Part shown: positions 53,418 through 63,841 of the stretch, piece by piece
Position numbering within the stretch: position 1 is the first letter of the stretch
How the letters are laid out: every line of letters starts with the position of its first letter
Assembly (NCBI RefSeq): GCF_024508665.1
Contig: NZ_JANINP010000006.1
Coordinates: 434,001 to 498,000 of the forward strand
Direction: 5' to 3'
Length of the DNA stretch: 64,000 nucleotides
Source: Sphingomonas sp.
Lineage (GTDB): Bacteria; Pseudomonadota; Alphaproteobacteria; Sphingomonadales; Sphingomonadaceae
Program-made: the position numbers and the translations under genes
The notes under the pieces: model-generated
Database searches by the model: none
The model's input: only the letters and a program-made list of their open reading frames with translations
Told to the model about the DNA's origin: nothing

Positions 53418-54446
53418 ATGGGGGAGGGCCTTCACAACCGCGATGTCGCGTGGGCATTACCCCCGCCGCGCGTCGACAAGCCCCGGGTTTCGGGAATCGA
53501 CCTGTTTCGCGGCGCGCTGGTCATTCTGGTCATTCTCGGCCATTTCGCCGAATTGACCCAGCGCCATCATTTCCTGACCTGGTTCGGGGTCGGCTTTCGG
53601 ATGCCGCTGTTCATCGGTCTGAGCGGATATCTGTTCAACCTCGAACAGGCGCGCAGCCTGTCGTCGGCGGGGCTGCTGCGGAAATATTACGATCGCATGG
53701 TGCTCCCTTGGCTCGCCGCTTGCGCGGTGGCGGTGGTGATCACCGGATCGATCGCATGGTTTTCGCCGTTCTTTGCAGTGATCCGCCCGCCTTATCATTT
53801 GTGGTTCGTTCCGGTGATCCTGGCCTTCATGTTCGCGGCGAAGCTGTGTCGTCTTGGTCCGGCGACGATGCTGGCGATCGCCATACCGAGCAGCATTGGT
53901 GCGATGTACGTATTCGGCGTCGGACACGATGTCTGGCAATTCGGCGCATGGGGCCCCGACCGGCGCTATTTCATCTATCCGATCTATTTCGCGCTGGGGA
54001 TGTGGATCGCGCGCCGCCCCCCACCGACGCAGGAACATCTGCTGCTGCTGGTCGCGTTCGCCGGGCTGTTATGGTGGTCGCGTCTGTACGACCATCCCTC
54101 GACCGCGGCCGAGGCGGCCGCCGAACTATTGCTGTGCGTCCCGTTGATTGCGTTATTTCCCTGGCTTAGGCGGATAACCTTCGACATTGCGCTGATCAGC
54201 GCGATCGGGCGGGACAGCCTGTTCTTCTATCTTTGGCATCCGCTGGTGTTCGCCTTGTGGTGCGCCTGGGGATTTTCAGGCGCGCCGCTGCTGGCATTGG
54301 CGGCCGGTACGACGTTAGCGGCGTGGGCGGCGATCGCGCGCCTGCCCAATTTGTCGGGTGTGCTGGGCGTGCGGCCGGTCGCCGCGCCGGCCGATGCCGC
54401 CGCGACCAGAATGCCCGACGCCGCATCGCCCGAAGGTGCGGCATGA
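53418..54446 (+). CDS. Membrane acyltransferase, acyltransferase-3 (OafA/WecH-like) family
   Basis: 342-aa integral membrane protein with about 10 helices. Family features are GIDLFRGALVILVILGHF near residue 30 with the conserved His, the RMPLFIGLSGYLF segment, and FYLWHPLVFALW near the end. These enzymes move acyl groups onto sugars or other small molecules at the inner membrane. The stop overlaps the start of the next gene by 4 bases. The partner hydrolase and the divergent NRPS operon suggest a role in modifying the peptide product, not proven. Confidence 0.9.
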   Translation: MGEGLHNRDVAWALPPPRVDKPRVSGIDLFRGALVILVILGHFAELTQRHHFLTWFGVGFRMPLFIGLSGYLFNLEQARSLSSAGLLRKYYDRMVLPWLAACAVAVVITGSIAWFSPFFAVIRPPYHLWFVPVILAFMFAAKLCRLGPATMLAIAIPSSIGAMYVFGVGHDVWQFGAWGPDRRYFIYPIYFALGMWIARRPPPTQEHLLLLVAFAGLLWWSRLYDHPSTAAEAAAELLLCVPLIALFPWLRRITFDIALISAIGRDSLFFYLWHPLVFALWCAWGFSGAPLLALAAGTTLAAWAAIARLPNLSGVLGVRPVAAPADAAATRMPDAASPEGAA

Positions 54447-55660
54447 GCATGGCGTTCAGACTGTGCCGTACCGGCATGATGACCATTGCCTGGATCATGG
54501 TGCTGCCGTGCCTGCTCATCCTGATCGGCGCGGTCGTGCCGGTCATTCCGTGGTTTCGCATCTACGCGTTGGGCGTTGTGCCGAACCACACGTCGTGGCT
54601 GTTCCTGTGGGGGATCGTCGCGCTGTTGATCGGGTTGCTGGCGAATTCGCTGTTCAAGTCCCGGGCTGCTATCGCCCTTGTCGCAACCGCAGTGGTCACC
54701 ATTCTCGCGACGACCTTGGTGATGCTCCATTTGCTCTATGTCGCGCAGGTCAATGGCGCGCGTATCAACGTGGTCCGGGCGCTCGAATTGCGCGAAGTAC
54801 GCGACGGCGCTCGTCCCGACGAAAGCCGTGTCTATTCGCGGCCCGGTGGCGAAGACCTCTGGCTCGATATCTATCACCCCGCGCAAAGCCGGCCTGGCGC
54901 GTTGAGTCCGGTGCTGATCGCCGTTCATGGCGGCGGCTTCTTTCAGGGCAGCCGCTCGTCCGGCGCCGCGAACCAGCGTTGGTTCGCCGACCATGGCTGG
55001 ACAGTGATCAGCATCGACTATCGGCTGGCCAGGGATGATCGGCCAACCTGGAATCTGGCCACGCGCGACGTGCAATGCGCGCTCGCATGGACCGCCGCCA
55101 ATGCGGCGGCGATGCATATCGACCTCGATCGCGTAACTCTGAGCGGCGGATCGGCCGGGGGAAGCCTGGCGATGGCCGCCGCATATCTGGCCAATGCCAA
55201 GCGCGCGGACCCGGAATGCGGCCCCGCCATTCCGCATATCGCAGCCGTGGTCGCCAAGGCGCCGCTGATCGACGTCATCGGATCGTGGTATTATTCGAGC
55301 GAATTGCGCGACGAGCAGCGCTCGTACCTGACGCGCTATATCGGCGGATCGCCGCGCGATTATCCCGAGCGTTATGCCGCGATCGACTTGCGCCAGTTTC
55401 AGTTCCCCAGCAATCCGCCGACCCTGATCCTAGGCGGCGCCTCCGATCCCTTGCTGTCGCCGGAAGCGGGGTCGGATTTCGTGCGTAGGGCGAATGCCGC
55501 GGGGCTCGTGGTCGACCAGATCCTGTTCCCCTATTCGGGGCATGATTTCAATACGACCTATAACAGCATCACCAACCAGGCGATGCGGCAGATTATCGCG
55601 CAATTCATCGTCGACCATGGAGCGGGGCCGAAACTGCCCGAGCTGACCTTCGCCGATTGA
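54443..55660 (+). CDS. Membrane-anchored alpha/beta hydrolase, HSL/carboxylesterase type
   Basis: 405 aa from the ATG at 54443, overlapping the acyltransferase stop. Residues 1-100 form three membrane helices. The hydrolase domain (about 130-400) has the oxyanion motif HGGGFF, the nucleophile in SGGSAGGSLAMAA, Asp in GGASDPLLSPEAG and His in YSGHDFNTT, so the triad is complete. The catalytic part probably faces the periplasm. Pairing with an acyltransferase suggests an esterase/transferase couple acting on one product. Confidence 0.9.
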   Translation: MSMAFRLCRTGMMTIAWIMVLPCLLILIGAVVPVIPWFRIYALGVVPNHTSWLFLWGIVALLIGLLANSLFKSRAAIALVATAVVTILATTLVMLHLLYVAQVNGARINVVRALELREVRDGARPDESRVYSRPGGEDLWLDIYHPAQSRPGALSPVLIAVHGGGFFQGSRSSGAANQRWFADHGWTVISIDYRLARDDRPTWNLATRDVQCALAWTAANAAAMHIDLDRVTLSGGSAGGSLAMAAAYLANAKRADPECGPAIPHIAAVVAKAPLIDVIGSWYYSSELRDEQRSYLTRYIGGSPRDYPERYAAIDLRQFQFPSNPPTLILGGASDPLLSPEAGSDFVRRANAAGLVVDQILFPYSGHDFNTTYNSITNQAMRQIIAQFIVDHGAGPKLPELTFAD

Positions 55661-55724
55661 CGCCGCGCTTCATCCCGGTTCGGCCGGGCCACTTCCGCAC
55701 GCGGGAAAATGCGACCGATCGTCC

Positions 55725-56354
55725 TCAGTCGGCTGGTTTGAACCGGTCGGGGTGCGCCGCCGCGACCGCGTCGATGGAGGTCAACCGAGAATCGATCACC
55801 ACCAGCCGGGGGAAGGCGTCGAGTGGCGTGTCTAGCCGCCGGGCGTTGTACATCTGGGGCACCAGGCAGACGTCGGACAAATCGGGCGCGGCTCCGCCCA
55901 GAAAATCGCCGTCGCCCGCCATGGTTTCCAGCGCAGTGAACCCCTGCATGATCCAATGGCGGTACCAATCGTCGCGTGCCGCCTGGTCGACACCCATCTC
56001 GCTCAGCCGGCGCAGCACGCGCAGATTGTCTACCGGATGGATGTCGGCGGCGATCACCAGGGCACGCTGCAAAGTCATGGCGCGGGCGAGCGCGTCGGCG
56101 GGGATCAGTCGAGGATCGGGAAAACGCGCATCGAGATAGTCGATGATCGCCAGGCTCTGGATCAGAACATGGCCGTCGATCTCCATCGTGGGAACAAGTC
56201 CTTGCGGATTGATCCCGAGATTTTCGGGCGCAAGCTGCTCGCGCTTGAGCAGATTGACGTCGTGGCGCTCATACGCGACCTGCTTCATCGCCAGCGCGAT
56301 GCGGACGCGATAACTTGCCGACGAGCGCCAATAATCGTGCAGCCGGATCGTCAC
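55725..56354 (-). CDS. maiA: Zeta-class glutathione S-transferase, maleylacetoacetate isomerase type
   Basis: 209 aa from a GTG at 56354 that overlaps the stop of the upstream transporter (GTGA). The zeta signature is LHDYWRSSASYRVRIALAMK (canonical SSCSYRVRIAL, with Ala for Cys), followed by NPQGLVPTMEIDG and the C-terminal helical domain with DVCLVPQMYNARR. By family it isomerises maleylacetoacetate in tyrosine/homogentisate breakdown using glutathione; no other gene of that pathway is present here. Confidence 0.88.
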   Translation of the reverse strand: MTIRLHDYWRSSASYRVRIALAMKQVAYERHDVNLLKREQLAPENLGINPQGLVPTMEIDGHVLIQSLAIIDYLDARFPDPRLIPADALARAMTLQRALVIAADIHPVDNLRVLRRLSEMGVDQAARDDWYRHWIMQGFTALETMAGDGDFLGGAAPDLSDVCLVPQMYNARRLDTPLDAFPRLVVIDSRLTSIDAVAAAHPDRFKPAD

Positions 56355-57439
56355 AACATGCCCATGCCGGCGGCAGCGGCTTCGGCGTCCTCTTCGGCAG
56401 TGCGTTCCGAATTGCGCTCCAGCGCGACCTTGATCATCGCCGTGAGCGGGTCGGCGAGCGCCAGGCCGAGCACACCGAAGAGGGTCGAAGCGAGGATCTG
56501 CATCGACAGGGTCAGCGCCGGGGGCAGATCGACCGTGCGCCGCGCGACCAATGGAATCACGACCCAGCCGTCGAACGTCTGGACGACGAAATAGATCGCG
56601 ATCGCGGTCAGTCCCTTGTCCATCCCCGCACTGAACCCGACCGACACCATCAGCACGCCGCTGACGAAGGCGCCGATATTGGGAATGAAGGCAAGCATGC
56701 CGGTGATGATGCCGAGCACCAGCGCCATCGGGATGTCGAACAGGCTGAGCGCGATCCACGTCACCAGGCCTTCGAACGCCATGCCCGCCAGCCGCCCGGC
56801 CAACAGGCGGCGGAGTTGCTTCGCCATCCGCCCCAGCGTGATGGAGAATTCGGCGCGATAATCGCTCGGCACCATCCATTGCAGTCCGCGATCGTAGATC
56901 CTGGGTTCCATCGCGACGAACAGGCCGATCACCATGATCATGAACAAGGTGGTGACCGCGCCAAGCGCGGTACCGATCCAGCTGGTCAGCTTGCCGACCG
57001 ACCCCAATGCCTGTTGCGCCAGACCCTTGAGGTCGTCGGCGCCCGGCAGGATGCCCTGAGCGGCCGCCCATTGCGACAGGCGGTCGGCCTGGATTTCGAG
57101 CGTTGCCTGGAGCTGTTGGAACTGGATGACCACGCCGGCGCCGGTCTTGTAAAAAACGGTTCCGATGAAAGCGATCGTCAGGACCACGACGATCAACAAT
57201 CGCCAGCCGCGCGGGATCGGCAGGACGCGTCCCAACAACCGGACGCCGCCGTCGAGCATCGAGGCGAATACCAGTCCCGCCAGGATGATCAGGATCGGTT
57301 GGATCAGGATCACGACCAGCGCCATCGTCGCGGCGAGTCCCAACCAGACGGCCGCGCGCTTCAGCTCGCGGCGCATCTCGGGATCGCGCATCTCGTTGGG
57401 GCTGGGCTCGGCGACCAGCATGGAGGTGTCGTCGGCCAC
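56351..57439 (-). CDS. AI-2E/PerM family transporter
   Basis: 362 aa, GTG start sharing a base with the lepB stop codon (TAGTG). It has about eight membrane helices: a pair near 35-80, one near 85, a long amphipathic region (about 100-160), then a membrane block from 165 to 330 with GMLAFIPNIGAFVSGVLM, the family core. Members export small molecules or ions; the autoinducer name is historical. The cargo here is unknown. Confidence 0.9.
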   Translation of the reverse strand: MADDTSMLVAEPSPNEMRDPEMRRELKRAAVWLGLAATMALVVILIQPILIILAGLVFASMLDGGVRLLGRVLPIPRGWRLLIVVVLTIAFIGTVFYKTGAGVVIQFQQLQATLEIQADRLSQWAAAQGILPGADDLKGLAQQALGSVGKLTSWIGTALGAVTTLFMIMVIGLFVAMEPRIYDRGLQWMVPSDYRAEFSITLGRMAKQLRRLLAGRLAGMAFEGLVTWIALSLFDIPMALVLGIITGMLAFIPNIGAFVSGVLMVSVGFSAGMDKGLTAIAIYFVVQTFDGWVVIPLVARRTVDLPPALTLSMQILASTLFGVLGLALADPLTAMIKVALERNSERTAEEDAEAAAAGMGML

Positions 57440-58443
57440 TATTTATCCCGCGCCGGGTGGAGCGAGGTGCCCGCGCGGCCGCCCCGCAGGCTGCCCCACC
57501 AGGTCAGCGGGTTCCAGGTCGCGCTGCCGTTCTTCGAAAAGGTGATGAACTCGGCGCGGCCGCCGATATATTCCCACGGCACCGGACCCCCGAGCCCCCC
57601 TTGGTCGAGCGCGATGCGGCTGTCGGCGGAGCGCTCGCGATTGTCGCCCATCAGGAAGACGTGATTGGCCGGGACCGTGATCGGACCGTAATTGTCGCCT
57701 TCATAGTAATTCGGCTCACTGCCCGGTGTGTCGCGACTGAGGTCGACGGTTTCGAAGCTGCGCCCGTTGGGCAGAGTCTCGCGGACCAGCGGCAATCGGC
57801 AGAAATGTTTGTTCGGCGGACCCTGTAGCCCGCCGGGAATATCGCAGGTCGTGCCATATTCCTGGCCAGTCAACGCGACGCCGCCATAATCGGGCAGATC
57901 GACATAATGGACCGGGCCGCGCTTCACCGGCACGTTGTTGATCAGGACGACGCCATTGCGCACCTCGATCCGGTCTCCCGGCAAGCCGATCACGCGCTTG
58001 ATATAATCGGTGTTGCGTCCCGGCGGCGTGACGATGACGACATCGCCGCGCTCGGGCAACCGGCCGAACAGCCGGCCGCGGATGAAGGGCAATTGCACGC
58101 CCCAGCTTTCCTGCGGCTTGTGCTCGACCAGGTCGCGCCACATCGCAGCGGGATTGGGTAAAGTGGGCGAGATGAACGACCAGCCATAAGCATATTTGGC
58201 GACGACCAGCTGATCGCCGACCTCCAACCCGGGCAGCATCGATTCGGATGGGATGTAGAATGGCTTGGCGATGAAGCTGTGGAAGCCTAGCACGGCCAGG
58301 ATCAACCAGAAGATGCCGGCAATCTCTTTCCAGACGGCGCGCGCGCGCGTGCGCCATTTGTCGGCGGTAGCAGGGGCCGCGGGTTCCACCGGAGCCGCCG
58401 CGGGCTCGAATTCTCCGTCGTTCAACGCCAACTCGTCACTCAT
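57439..58443 (-). CDS. lepB: Signal peptidase I
   Basis: 334-aa inner-membrane protease that cleaves signal peptides. A Pro/Ala-rich cytosolic tail (1-35) and one membrane helix (about 40-58) precede the catalytic motifs: Ser68 in [14 protein letters not shown] and Lys149 in [27 protein letters not shown] is the conserved late box. It overlaps acpS by 4 bases upstream and perM by 1 base downstream, within the pdxJ-acpS-lepB operon common to sphingomonads. Confidence 0.97.
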   Translation of the reverse strand: MSDELALNDGEFEPAAAPVEPAAPATADKWRTRARAVWKEIAGIFWLILAVLGFHSFIAKPFYIPSESMLPGLEVGDQLVVAKYAYGWSFISPTLPNPAAMWRDLVEHKPQESWGVQLPFIRGRLFGRLPERGDVVIVTPPGRNTDYIKRVIGLPGDRIEVRNGVVLINNVPVKRGPVHYVDLPDYGGVALTGQEYGTTCDIPGGLQGPPNKHFCRLPLVRETLPNGRSFETVDLSRDTPGSEPNYYEGDNYGPITVPANHVFLMGDNRERSADSRIALDQGGLGGPVPWEYIGGRAEFITFSKNGSATWNPLTWWGSLRGGRAGTSLHPARDK

Positions 58444-58886
58444 TCACCGATTCCGATATCCATTGCCGGCCCGATAGCATCATTCGGCGCGGGCCGCGCC
58501 TCGATCACCACGAATGCCTGCGCCCAAGGATGATCGTCGGTGAGTGTTACATGTATATAAGACACGTGACCAGCCGGCGTGATCGCGTCGAGCCGGGCCT
58601 TGGCGCCACCGCTCAGCGCGAGGGTCGGCGCGCCCGATCGCGCGTTGACCACGCCGATATCCTTCATGAACACGCCGGCCTTGAACCCGGTGCCGACCGC
58701 TTTGGAAAAGGCCTCCTTGGCGGCGAAGCGCTTGGCCAGCGTACCCGCCTTGGTGAACGGCCGGCGATTCGCCTTGGCGCGCTCGATGTCGGTGAAGACG
58801 CGATTCTCGAACCGCTCGCCGAAACGATCGAGCGAATTCTGGATCCGCTCGATATTGCAGAGGTCCGAGCCCATGCCGATGATCAA
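58440..58886 (-). CDS. acpS: Holo-[acyl-carrier-protein] synthase
   Basis: 148 aa. Attaches phosphopantetheine to ACP for fatty-acid synthesis. Asp8 in [14 protein letters not shown] and Glu in [17 protein letters not shown] are the metal ligands of the family. Slightly longer than usual through a C-terminal tail. It ends overlapping lepB (ATGA). The second, Sfp-type enzyme at 45421 presumably handles the NRPS carriers. Confidence 0.96.
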   Translation of the reverse strand: MIIGMGSDLCNIERIQNSLDRFGERFENRVFTDIERAKANRRPFTKAGTLAKRFAAKEAFSKAVGTGFKAGVFMKDIGVVNARSGAPTLALSGGAKARLDAITPAGHVSYIHVTLTDDHPWAQAFVVIEARPAPNDAIGPAMDIGIGE

Positions 58887-58889
58887 ATT

Positions 58890-59024
58890 CCCTCTCCCGT
58901 TGGGAGAGGGAGGGAGCGCCGAAGGCGCGGAAGGGTGAGGGTCGAGGCGAGTTGCTCTACTCGGCCCTCACCCTTCCCACGCACTGACGCGCGCGGGCCC
59001 CTTCCCTCTCCCAAGGGGAGAGGG
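58890..59024. repeat. Intergenic repeat with CCCTCTCCC hairpin ends
   Basis: 135 bp between pdxJ and acpS. Each end is a hairpin (58890-58910, CCCTCTCCCGTTGGGAGAGG onward; 59004-59024, the same with CAAGGG). Inner arms also pair (GGGTGAGGG near 58933 with CCCTCACCC near 58965). It resembles in design the repeat at 7722-7881 and may uncouple pdxJ from acpS. Confidence 0.6.
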
Positions 59025-59028
59025 AGAT

Positions 59029-59769
59029 TCACCGCGCTTCATCCATCAGCGCGCGCATCCGCCGAACCACCGGCGCCAACCCGTCGAAGATCGCCTCGCC
59101 GATCAGGAAATGGCCGATATTGAGCTCGCGGACCTGCGCGATCGCGGCGATCGGCACGACATTGTCGAAGGTCAGGCCGTGGCCGGCATGCGCTTCGATC
59201 CCGTTCTTGGCGGCGAGCGCGGCGGCATCGGCGATTCGGCGCAGTTCGGCGGCGCGTTCGTCGCCGTCCAGCTCGCAATAGCGGCCGGTATGGATCTCGA
59301 CCACCGGCGCGCCGAGGCTCATTGCCGCCTCGATCTGACGCGGATCGGGCTCGATGAACAGCGACACGCGGATATTGGCCGCACCCAGGGCACGAACCAT
59401 CGGCGCCAGGTGATTGTGCTGGCCGGCGGCGTCGAGTCCGCCTTCGGTCGTCCGCTCCTCGCGCTTTTCGGGGACGATGCAGGCGGCATGCGGGCGATGA
59501 CGCAGCGCGATCTCGAGCATCTCATCGGTCGCGGCCATTTCGAGGTTGAGCGGGATCGGCAGCTCGGCCGACAGCCGCGCGATATCCTCGTCGGTGATGT
59601 GACGGCGATCCTCGCGCAGGTGCGCGGTGATTCCGTCGGCGCCCGCGTCGGCCGCAAGCAAGGCGGCGCGCACGGGGTCCGGATAGCCCGAGCCGCGCGC
59701 GTTGCGGACGGTCGCGACATGGTCGATATTGACGCCCAGGCGCAGGCGTTCGGATGGTAAACCGCTCAT
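59029..59769 (-). CDS. pdxJ: Pyridoxine 5'-phosphate synthase
   Basis: 246 aa from the ATG at 59769 ([26 protein letters not shown]). Condenses 1-deoxyxylulose-5-phosphate with 3-amino-2-oxopropyl phosphate in vitamin B6 synthesis. Conserved segments are [41 protein letters not shown] and [12 protein letters not shown], with GHFLIGEA near the end. The frame is open far upstream (to 60540) but that part lies antisense to coxB. Confidence 0.96.
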   Translation of the reverse strand: MSGLPSERLRLGVNIDHVATVRNARGSGYPDPVRAALLAADAGADGITAHLREDRRHITDEDIARLSAELPIPLNLEMAATDEMLEIALRHRPHAACIVPEKREERTTEGGLDAAGQHNHLAPMVRALGAANIRVSLFIEPDPRQIEAAMSLGAPVVEIHTGRYCELDGDERAAELRRIADAAALAAKNGIEAHAGHGLTFDNVVPIAAIAQVRELNIGHFLIGEAIFDGLAPVVRRMRALMDEAR

Positions 59770-59949
59770 CTGGCGCCCCAGATACGGGCCCGCTTCGAGG
59801 CGCGCAACGCCATGTCGCTGCGAAAATCGACTCCCGCGCTTGAAGATTGCGACGCGAGCGGCGTATAGGCCCGGGCCAGACGGGCCAAACCCGCGACTGA
59901 CCGGGCCGCTGCCGCGGCTCAAATGCTTTGAACAGGGTGACGCGACAAT

Positions 59950-61125
59950 ATGCGCTTTATCGGTGTGAAAACTGCGATGCTGGCGGCGGGGCTGATGCTC
60001 GCCGGCGCCGGCCAGGCCGCGCCACAGGCGCCCGCGGCACCGCCGCCCGCGACCGCCGCGACTCCGGCAGCGTCGACCGCGGCTCCGGCTGCGACCGCTG
60101 CCACGACGGCGGGGGTCAAGGCGACTCCGGCCGCAGCGACACCGGCCGCGAACGATCCGCTGCTGTCGATGGATGGCGCGCCGCCGATGAAGCCGACCGC
60201 CGGTATCGGCCAGCCGGTCGATCGGGAGATCGGCCTGCAGCCGCAGGTGACCAAGAATGGCGAACGCGCCGCCCGTTTCCACAATCATTGGCTTGTGCCG
60301 ACGATCACGGCGATCTCGATCCTCGTCCTCGTTCTGCTGCTGTTGGTGATGGTGCGGTTCAACCGGCGGTCGAACCCGACGCCGTCCAAGACCGCGCACA
60401 ACACCCTGATCGAGGTGGTCTGGACGCTCGTACCGGTGCTTATCCTGGTCGTCCTCGCGATCCCGTCGATCGGCTTGCTCCAGGCGCAATTCAATCCGCC
60501 GCCAAAGAACGCCATCACCCTCAAGGTGACCGGCAACCAATGGTATTGGACCTATAGCTATCCGGACAATGGCGGGTTCGAGATCACCTCCAACCTGCTA
60601 AAGGAAAAGGATGAGGTCGCTCCGGGCGAGCGCGCCCGCACCGATGAGGACGGTCCCCGCCTGCTGGCGGTCGACAATCGCGTCGTGCTGCCGGTCGGGG
60701 TGCCGATCCGCCTCCAGACCACTTCGGCCGACGTGATCCACTCATGGGCGATCCCGGCCTTCTGGATCAAGCTCGACGCCGTTCCGGGCCGCCTTAACGA
60801 AACCAGCTTCACGATCGAGAAGCCGGGCCTCTATTTCGGCCAGTGCTCGGAATTGTGCGGTCCCAAGCATGCCTACATGCCGATCGCCGTCGAAGCGGTT
60901 CCGCTCGACGTCTACAATAAATGGGTAGTCGCCAAGGGCGGCAAGGTCGCCGGTGCCGCCGAGCCGGCAGCGGCTGCGCCTGCCGACGCGAATGCCTCGG
61001 CTCCGGCCGACGCCAATGCGACCGCTCCCGCGGGTCCGACCGCCGGCAACGCCGCAACGCCGGCGCCCGTTACGAATCAAGCCGCCACCGCCAACCCGGC
61101 GGGTGCCGGCAACACCGGAAACTGA
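59950..61125 (+). CDS. coxB: Cytochrome c oxidase subunit II
   Basis: 391-aa subunit carrying the CuA centre that accepts electrons from cytochrome c. Signal peptide, then an Ala/Pro/Thr-rich stretch (about 25-70). Two membrane helices (about 115-140 and 155-178) are followed by the cupredoxin domain. CuA ligands are His in [11 protein letters not shown] and the cluster in [15 protein letters not shown]. The C-terminus (about 335-391) is a second Ala/Pro-rich tail, longer than in most homologues. Confidence 0.97.
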   Translation: MRFIGVKTAMLAAGLMLAGAGQAAPQAPAAPPPATAATPAASTAAPAATAATTAGVKATPAAATPAANDPLLSMDGAPPMKPTAGIGQPVDREIGLQPQVTKNGERAARFHNHWLVPTITAISILVLVLLLLVMVRFNRRSNPTPSKTAHNTLIEVVWTLVPVLILVVLAIPSIGLLQAQFNPPPKNAITLKVTGNQWYWTYSYPDNGGFEITSNLLKEKDEVAPGERARTDEDGPRLLAVDNRVVLPVGVPIRLQTTSADVIHSWAIPAFWIKLDAVPGRLNETSFTIEKPGLYFGQCSELCGPKHAYMPIAVEAVPLDVYNKWVVAKGGKVAGAAEPAAAAPADANASAPADANATAPAGPTAGNAATPAPVTNQAATANPAGAGNTGN

Positions 61126-61128
61126 TCA

Positions 61129-62838
61129 ATGAGCGATATTGCCCTCACGCCCAACGCCTTCGAGGCGCATCATGGCGGCCACGAGCATCATCATGACGCG
61201 GACCACAAGCCGGGCTTCTTCGCCCGCTGGTTCATGTCGACCAACCACAAGGACATCGGGACGCTGTACCTGATCTTCGCGATCACCGCGGGGATCATCG
61301 GCGGCGCGATTTCGGGCCTGATGCGCGCCGAACTGATGCATCCGGGCATCCAGTTCCTCGGCCAATGGGCCAATACGCTCAACCACATCCGTGGCGGCGG
61401 CGACGTCAACATGGACCAGGCGCGCCACCTGTGGAACGTGCTGGTGACGGCACACGGCCTGATCATGGTGTTCTTTATGGTCATGCCGGCGATGATCGGC
61501 GGGTTCGGCAACTGGTTCGTTCCGCTGATGATCGGTGCGCCGGACATGGCGTTCCCGCGCATGAACAACATCTCGTTCTGGCTGCTGATCCCCAGCTTCA
61601 CCCTGCTCCTCGCCTCGCCGTTCTTCGGCGGCGCGGACGGCGGCGCGGGGACCGGCTGGACGGTCTATGCGCCGCTCTCGACGCAGGAGGCAGGGCCGTC
61701 GGTCGACATGGCGATCCTGTCGCTGCACCTGGCGGGCGCGAGTTCGATCCTGGGCGCGATCAACTTCATCACCACCATCTTCAACATGCGCGCGCCGGGC
61801 ATGACCCTGCACAAGATGCCGCTGTTCGTGTGGTCGGTGCTGGTCACCGCGTTCCTGCTGCTGCTGGCGCTGCCGGTGCTCGCCGCCGCGATCACCATGC
61901 TGCTGACCGACCGCAATTTCGGCACGACCTTCTTCCAGGCCGAAGGCGGCGGCGACCCGATTCTCTACCAGCACCTGTTCTGGTTCTTCGGTCACCCCGA
62001 GGTGTACATCATGATCCTGCCGGGCTTCGGCATGATCAGCCAGATCATCGCGACCTTCTCCAAGAAGCCCGTGTTCGGCTATCTCGGCATGGCGTACGCG
62101 ATGGTCGCGATCGGCGTGGTCGGGTTCATCGTGTGGGCGCACCACATGTTCACCACCGGCCTCAGTGTAAACACCAAGATGTACTTCACCGCCGCGACGA
62201 TGGTGATCGCGGTGCCGACCGGCATCAAGATCTTCTCGTGGATCGCGACGATGTGGGGCGGCTCGATGAGCTTCAAGACCCCGATGGTCTGGGCGCTCGG
62301 CTTCATCTTCATGTTCACCGTCGGCGGCGTGACCGGCGTCGTCCTCGCCAATGGCGGCGTCGACGATTACATGCAGGACACCTATTACGTGGTGGCGCAC
62401 TTCCACTACGTGCTGAGCCTCGGCGCGGTGTTCTCGCTGTTCGCGGGCTTCTATTACTGGTTCCCGAAAATGTCGGGCCGGATGTACAACGAGTTCCTCG
62501 GCCACCTGCACTTCTGGGTGTTCTTCATCGGCGTGAACGTGCTGTTCTTCCCGATGCACTTCCTGGGCCTGCAGGGCATGCCGCGGCGCTATCCGGACTA
62601 TCCGAACGCGTTCGAGCATTTCAACACGGTGGCGACCGTCGGCTATATGATCATGGTCGCGGGCATGGTGATCTTCTTCATCAACCTGATCTGGTCGCTG
62701 GTCGCGGGCAAGAAGGCGCCGAACAACCCGTGGGGCGAAGGTGCGACCACGCTCGAATGGACGCTGTCGAGCCCGCCGCCGTTCCACCAGTTCGAGACGC
62801 TGCCCGTCATAGACGGGGGTGATTCCCATCATCATTGA
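61129..62838 (+). CDS. coxA: Cytochrome c oxidase subunit I
   Basis: 569-aa haem-copper catalytic subunit, 12 membrane helices. The N-terminus has a His-rich stretch ([16 protein letters not shown]) before the usual [13 protein letters not shown]. Haem a ligand His is in [15 protein letters not shown]. CuB/crosslinked His-Tyr are in [17 protein letters not shown], and CuB His pair in WAHHMFTTG. Haem a3/a ligands are in [15 protein letters not shown]. Starts 3 bases after coxB and is followed by an intrinsic terminator. Confidence 0.98.
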   Translation: MSDIALTPNAFEAHHGGHEHHHDADHKPGFFARWFMSTNHKDIGTLYLIFAITAGIIGGAISGLMRAELMHPGIQFLGQWANTLNHIRGGGDVNMDQARHLWNVLVTAHGLIMVFFMVMPAMIGGFGNWFVPLMIGAPDMAFPRMNNISFWLLIPSFTLLLASPFFGGADGGAGTGWTVYAPLSTQEAGPSVDMAILSLHLAGASSILGAINFITTIFNMRAPGMTLHKMPLFVWSVLVTAFLLLLALPVLAAAITMLLTDRNFGTTFFQAEGGGDPILYQHLFWFFGHPEVYIMILPGFGMISQIIATFSKKPVFGYLGMAYAMVAIGVVGFIVWAHHMFTTGLSVNTKMYFTAATMVIAVPTGIKIFSWIATMWGGSMSFKTPMVWALGFIFMFTVGGVTGVVLANGGVDDYMQDTYYVVAHFHYVLSLGAVFSLFAGFYYWFPKMSGRMYNEFLGHLHFWVFFIGVNVLFFPMHFLGLQGMPRRYPDYPNAFEHFNTVATVGYMIMVAGMVIFFINLIWSLVAGKKAPNNPWGEGATTLEWTLSSPPPFHQFETLPVIDGGDSHHH

Positions 62839-62861
62839 TCGGTATTGATCCGGCAACGGAG

Positions 62862-62892
62862 CGCCCCGGAAGTTTCCGGGGCGTTTTCGTTT
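62862..62892 (+). terminator. Intrinsic terminator after coxA
   Basis: Perfect 10-bp stem (CGCCCCGGAA at 62862-62871 and its complement at 62874-62883) with a tight loop, followed by TTTTCGTTTC. A well-formed rho-independent terminator; ctaB then needs read-through or its own promoter in the 60-base gap. Confidence 0.85.
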
Positions 62893-62944
62893 CGGCGCAG
62901 CGGCTTTGCATGTCGCCGCGAGCCGCTTATAGGCCCCTCAACCC

Positions 62945-63841
62945 ATGACGACCGAGACGATCGCTCTTCCCGCCGACTGGCGTGATTTCCTGGCGCTGAC
63001 CAAGCCCCGGGTGATGACGCTCGTCGTCTTTACCGGTCTGTGCGGCATGCTCGCGGCACCTGTCGCGATCCACCCGGTGATCGGCTTCACCGCCATCCTG
63101 TGCATCGCGCTCGGCGCGGGCGCGGCAGGGGCGCTCAACCAATGGTATGAAGCCGATATCGACGCCAAGATGAAGCGCACGCGCGGGCGCCCGTTGCCGG
63201 CTGGGCGGATGAGCCGCGACTCGGCACTGCACTTCGGTGTCGGGCTGGGCGTCTTCTCGGTGCTGCTGATGGGGCTCGCGACCAATCTGCTCGCGGCGGG
63301 CATTCTGACCGCATCGATCCTGTTCTACGTCTTCATTTACACGATCTGGCTCAAGCCGCGGACGCCGCAAAATATTGTCATCGGCGGCGCCGCCGGAGCC
63401 TTTCCGCCGCTGATCGGCTGGGCGGCGGCGACCGGCAGCCTCGCGCCATTGCCGCTGCTGTTGTTCGCGCTCGTGTTCCTGTGGACTCCGCCGCATTTCT
63501 GGGCGCTCGCGCTGTTCGTGAAGACCGATTACGCCAATGCCGGCATTCCGATGCTGCCCGTGGTGGCAGGCGAACGGCCGACCCGCCTCCAGATCGGGCT
63601 CTACACCATCCCGATGGCGGTGGCCGCCGTGGCACCCTGGCCACTCGGCCTGACCGGCGCGATCTACGGCTGGGTTGCGGCGGTGGCGACGGCGTGGTTC
63701 GCGCTGCTCGCCGCACAGGTTACATTCCGCACCACCGGCGCTGGCGATCGCATGCGTCCCGAAAAACGGCTGTTCGCTTATTCGGTCGCCTATCTCTTCA
63801 TCCTGTTTGGCGCGGTCGTCGTCGATCGGTGGCTGGCATGA
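62945..63841 (+). CDS. ctaB: Protohaem IX farnesyltransferase (haem O synthase)
   Basis: 298-aa membrane prenyltransferase that adds a farnesyl group to haem B, the first step to the haem A of the oxidase. About eight to nine helices. The polyprenyl-diphosphate site is [21 protein letters not shown] (about 72-92) and the second Asp-rich region is in [17 protein letters not shown]. The stop overlaps the next start by 4 bases. Confidence 0.97.
   Translation: MTTETIALPADWRDFLALTKPRVMTLVVFTGLCGMLAAPVAIHPVIGFTAILCIALGAGAAGALNQWYEADIDAKMKRTRGRPLPAGRMSRDSALHFGVGLGVFSVLLMGLATNLLAAGILTASILFYVFIYTIWLKPRTPQNIVIGGAAGAFPPLIGWAAATGSLAPLPLLLFALVFLWTPPHFWALALFVKTDYANAGIPMLPVVAGERPTRLQIGLYTIPMAVAAVAPWPLGLTGAIYGWVAAVATAWFALLAAQVTFRTTGAGDRMRPEKRLFAYSVAYLFILFGAVVVDRWLA

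Noticed and set aside
56315..57664. 449-aa open frame antisense to the PerM-type transporter and lepB
   Set aside because: Overlaps two real genes and has only low-complexity Gln/Arg/Asp sequence.
61126..62856. 576-aa open frame antisense to coxA
   Set aside because: His/Asp/Arg-rich shadow of a highly conserved oxidase gene.
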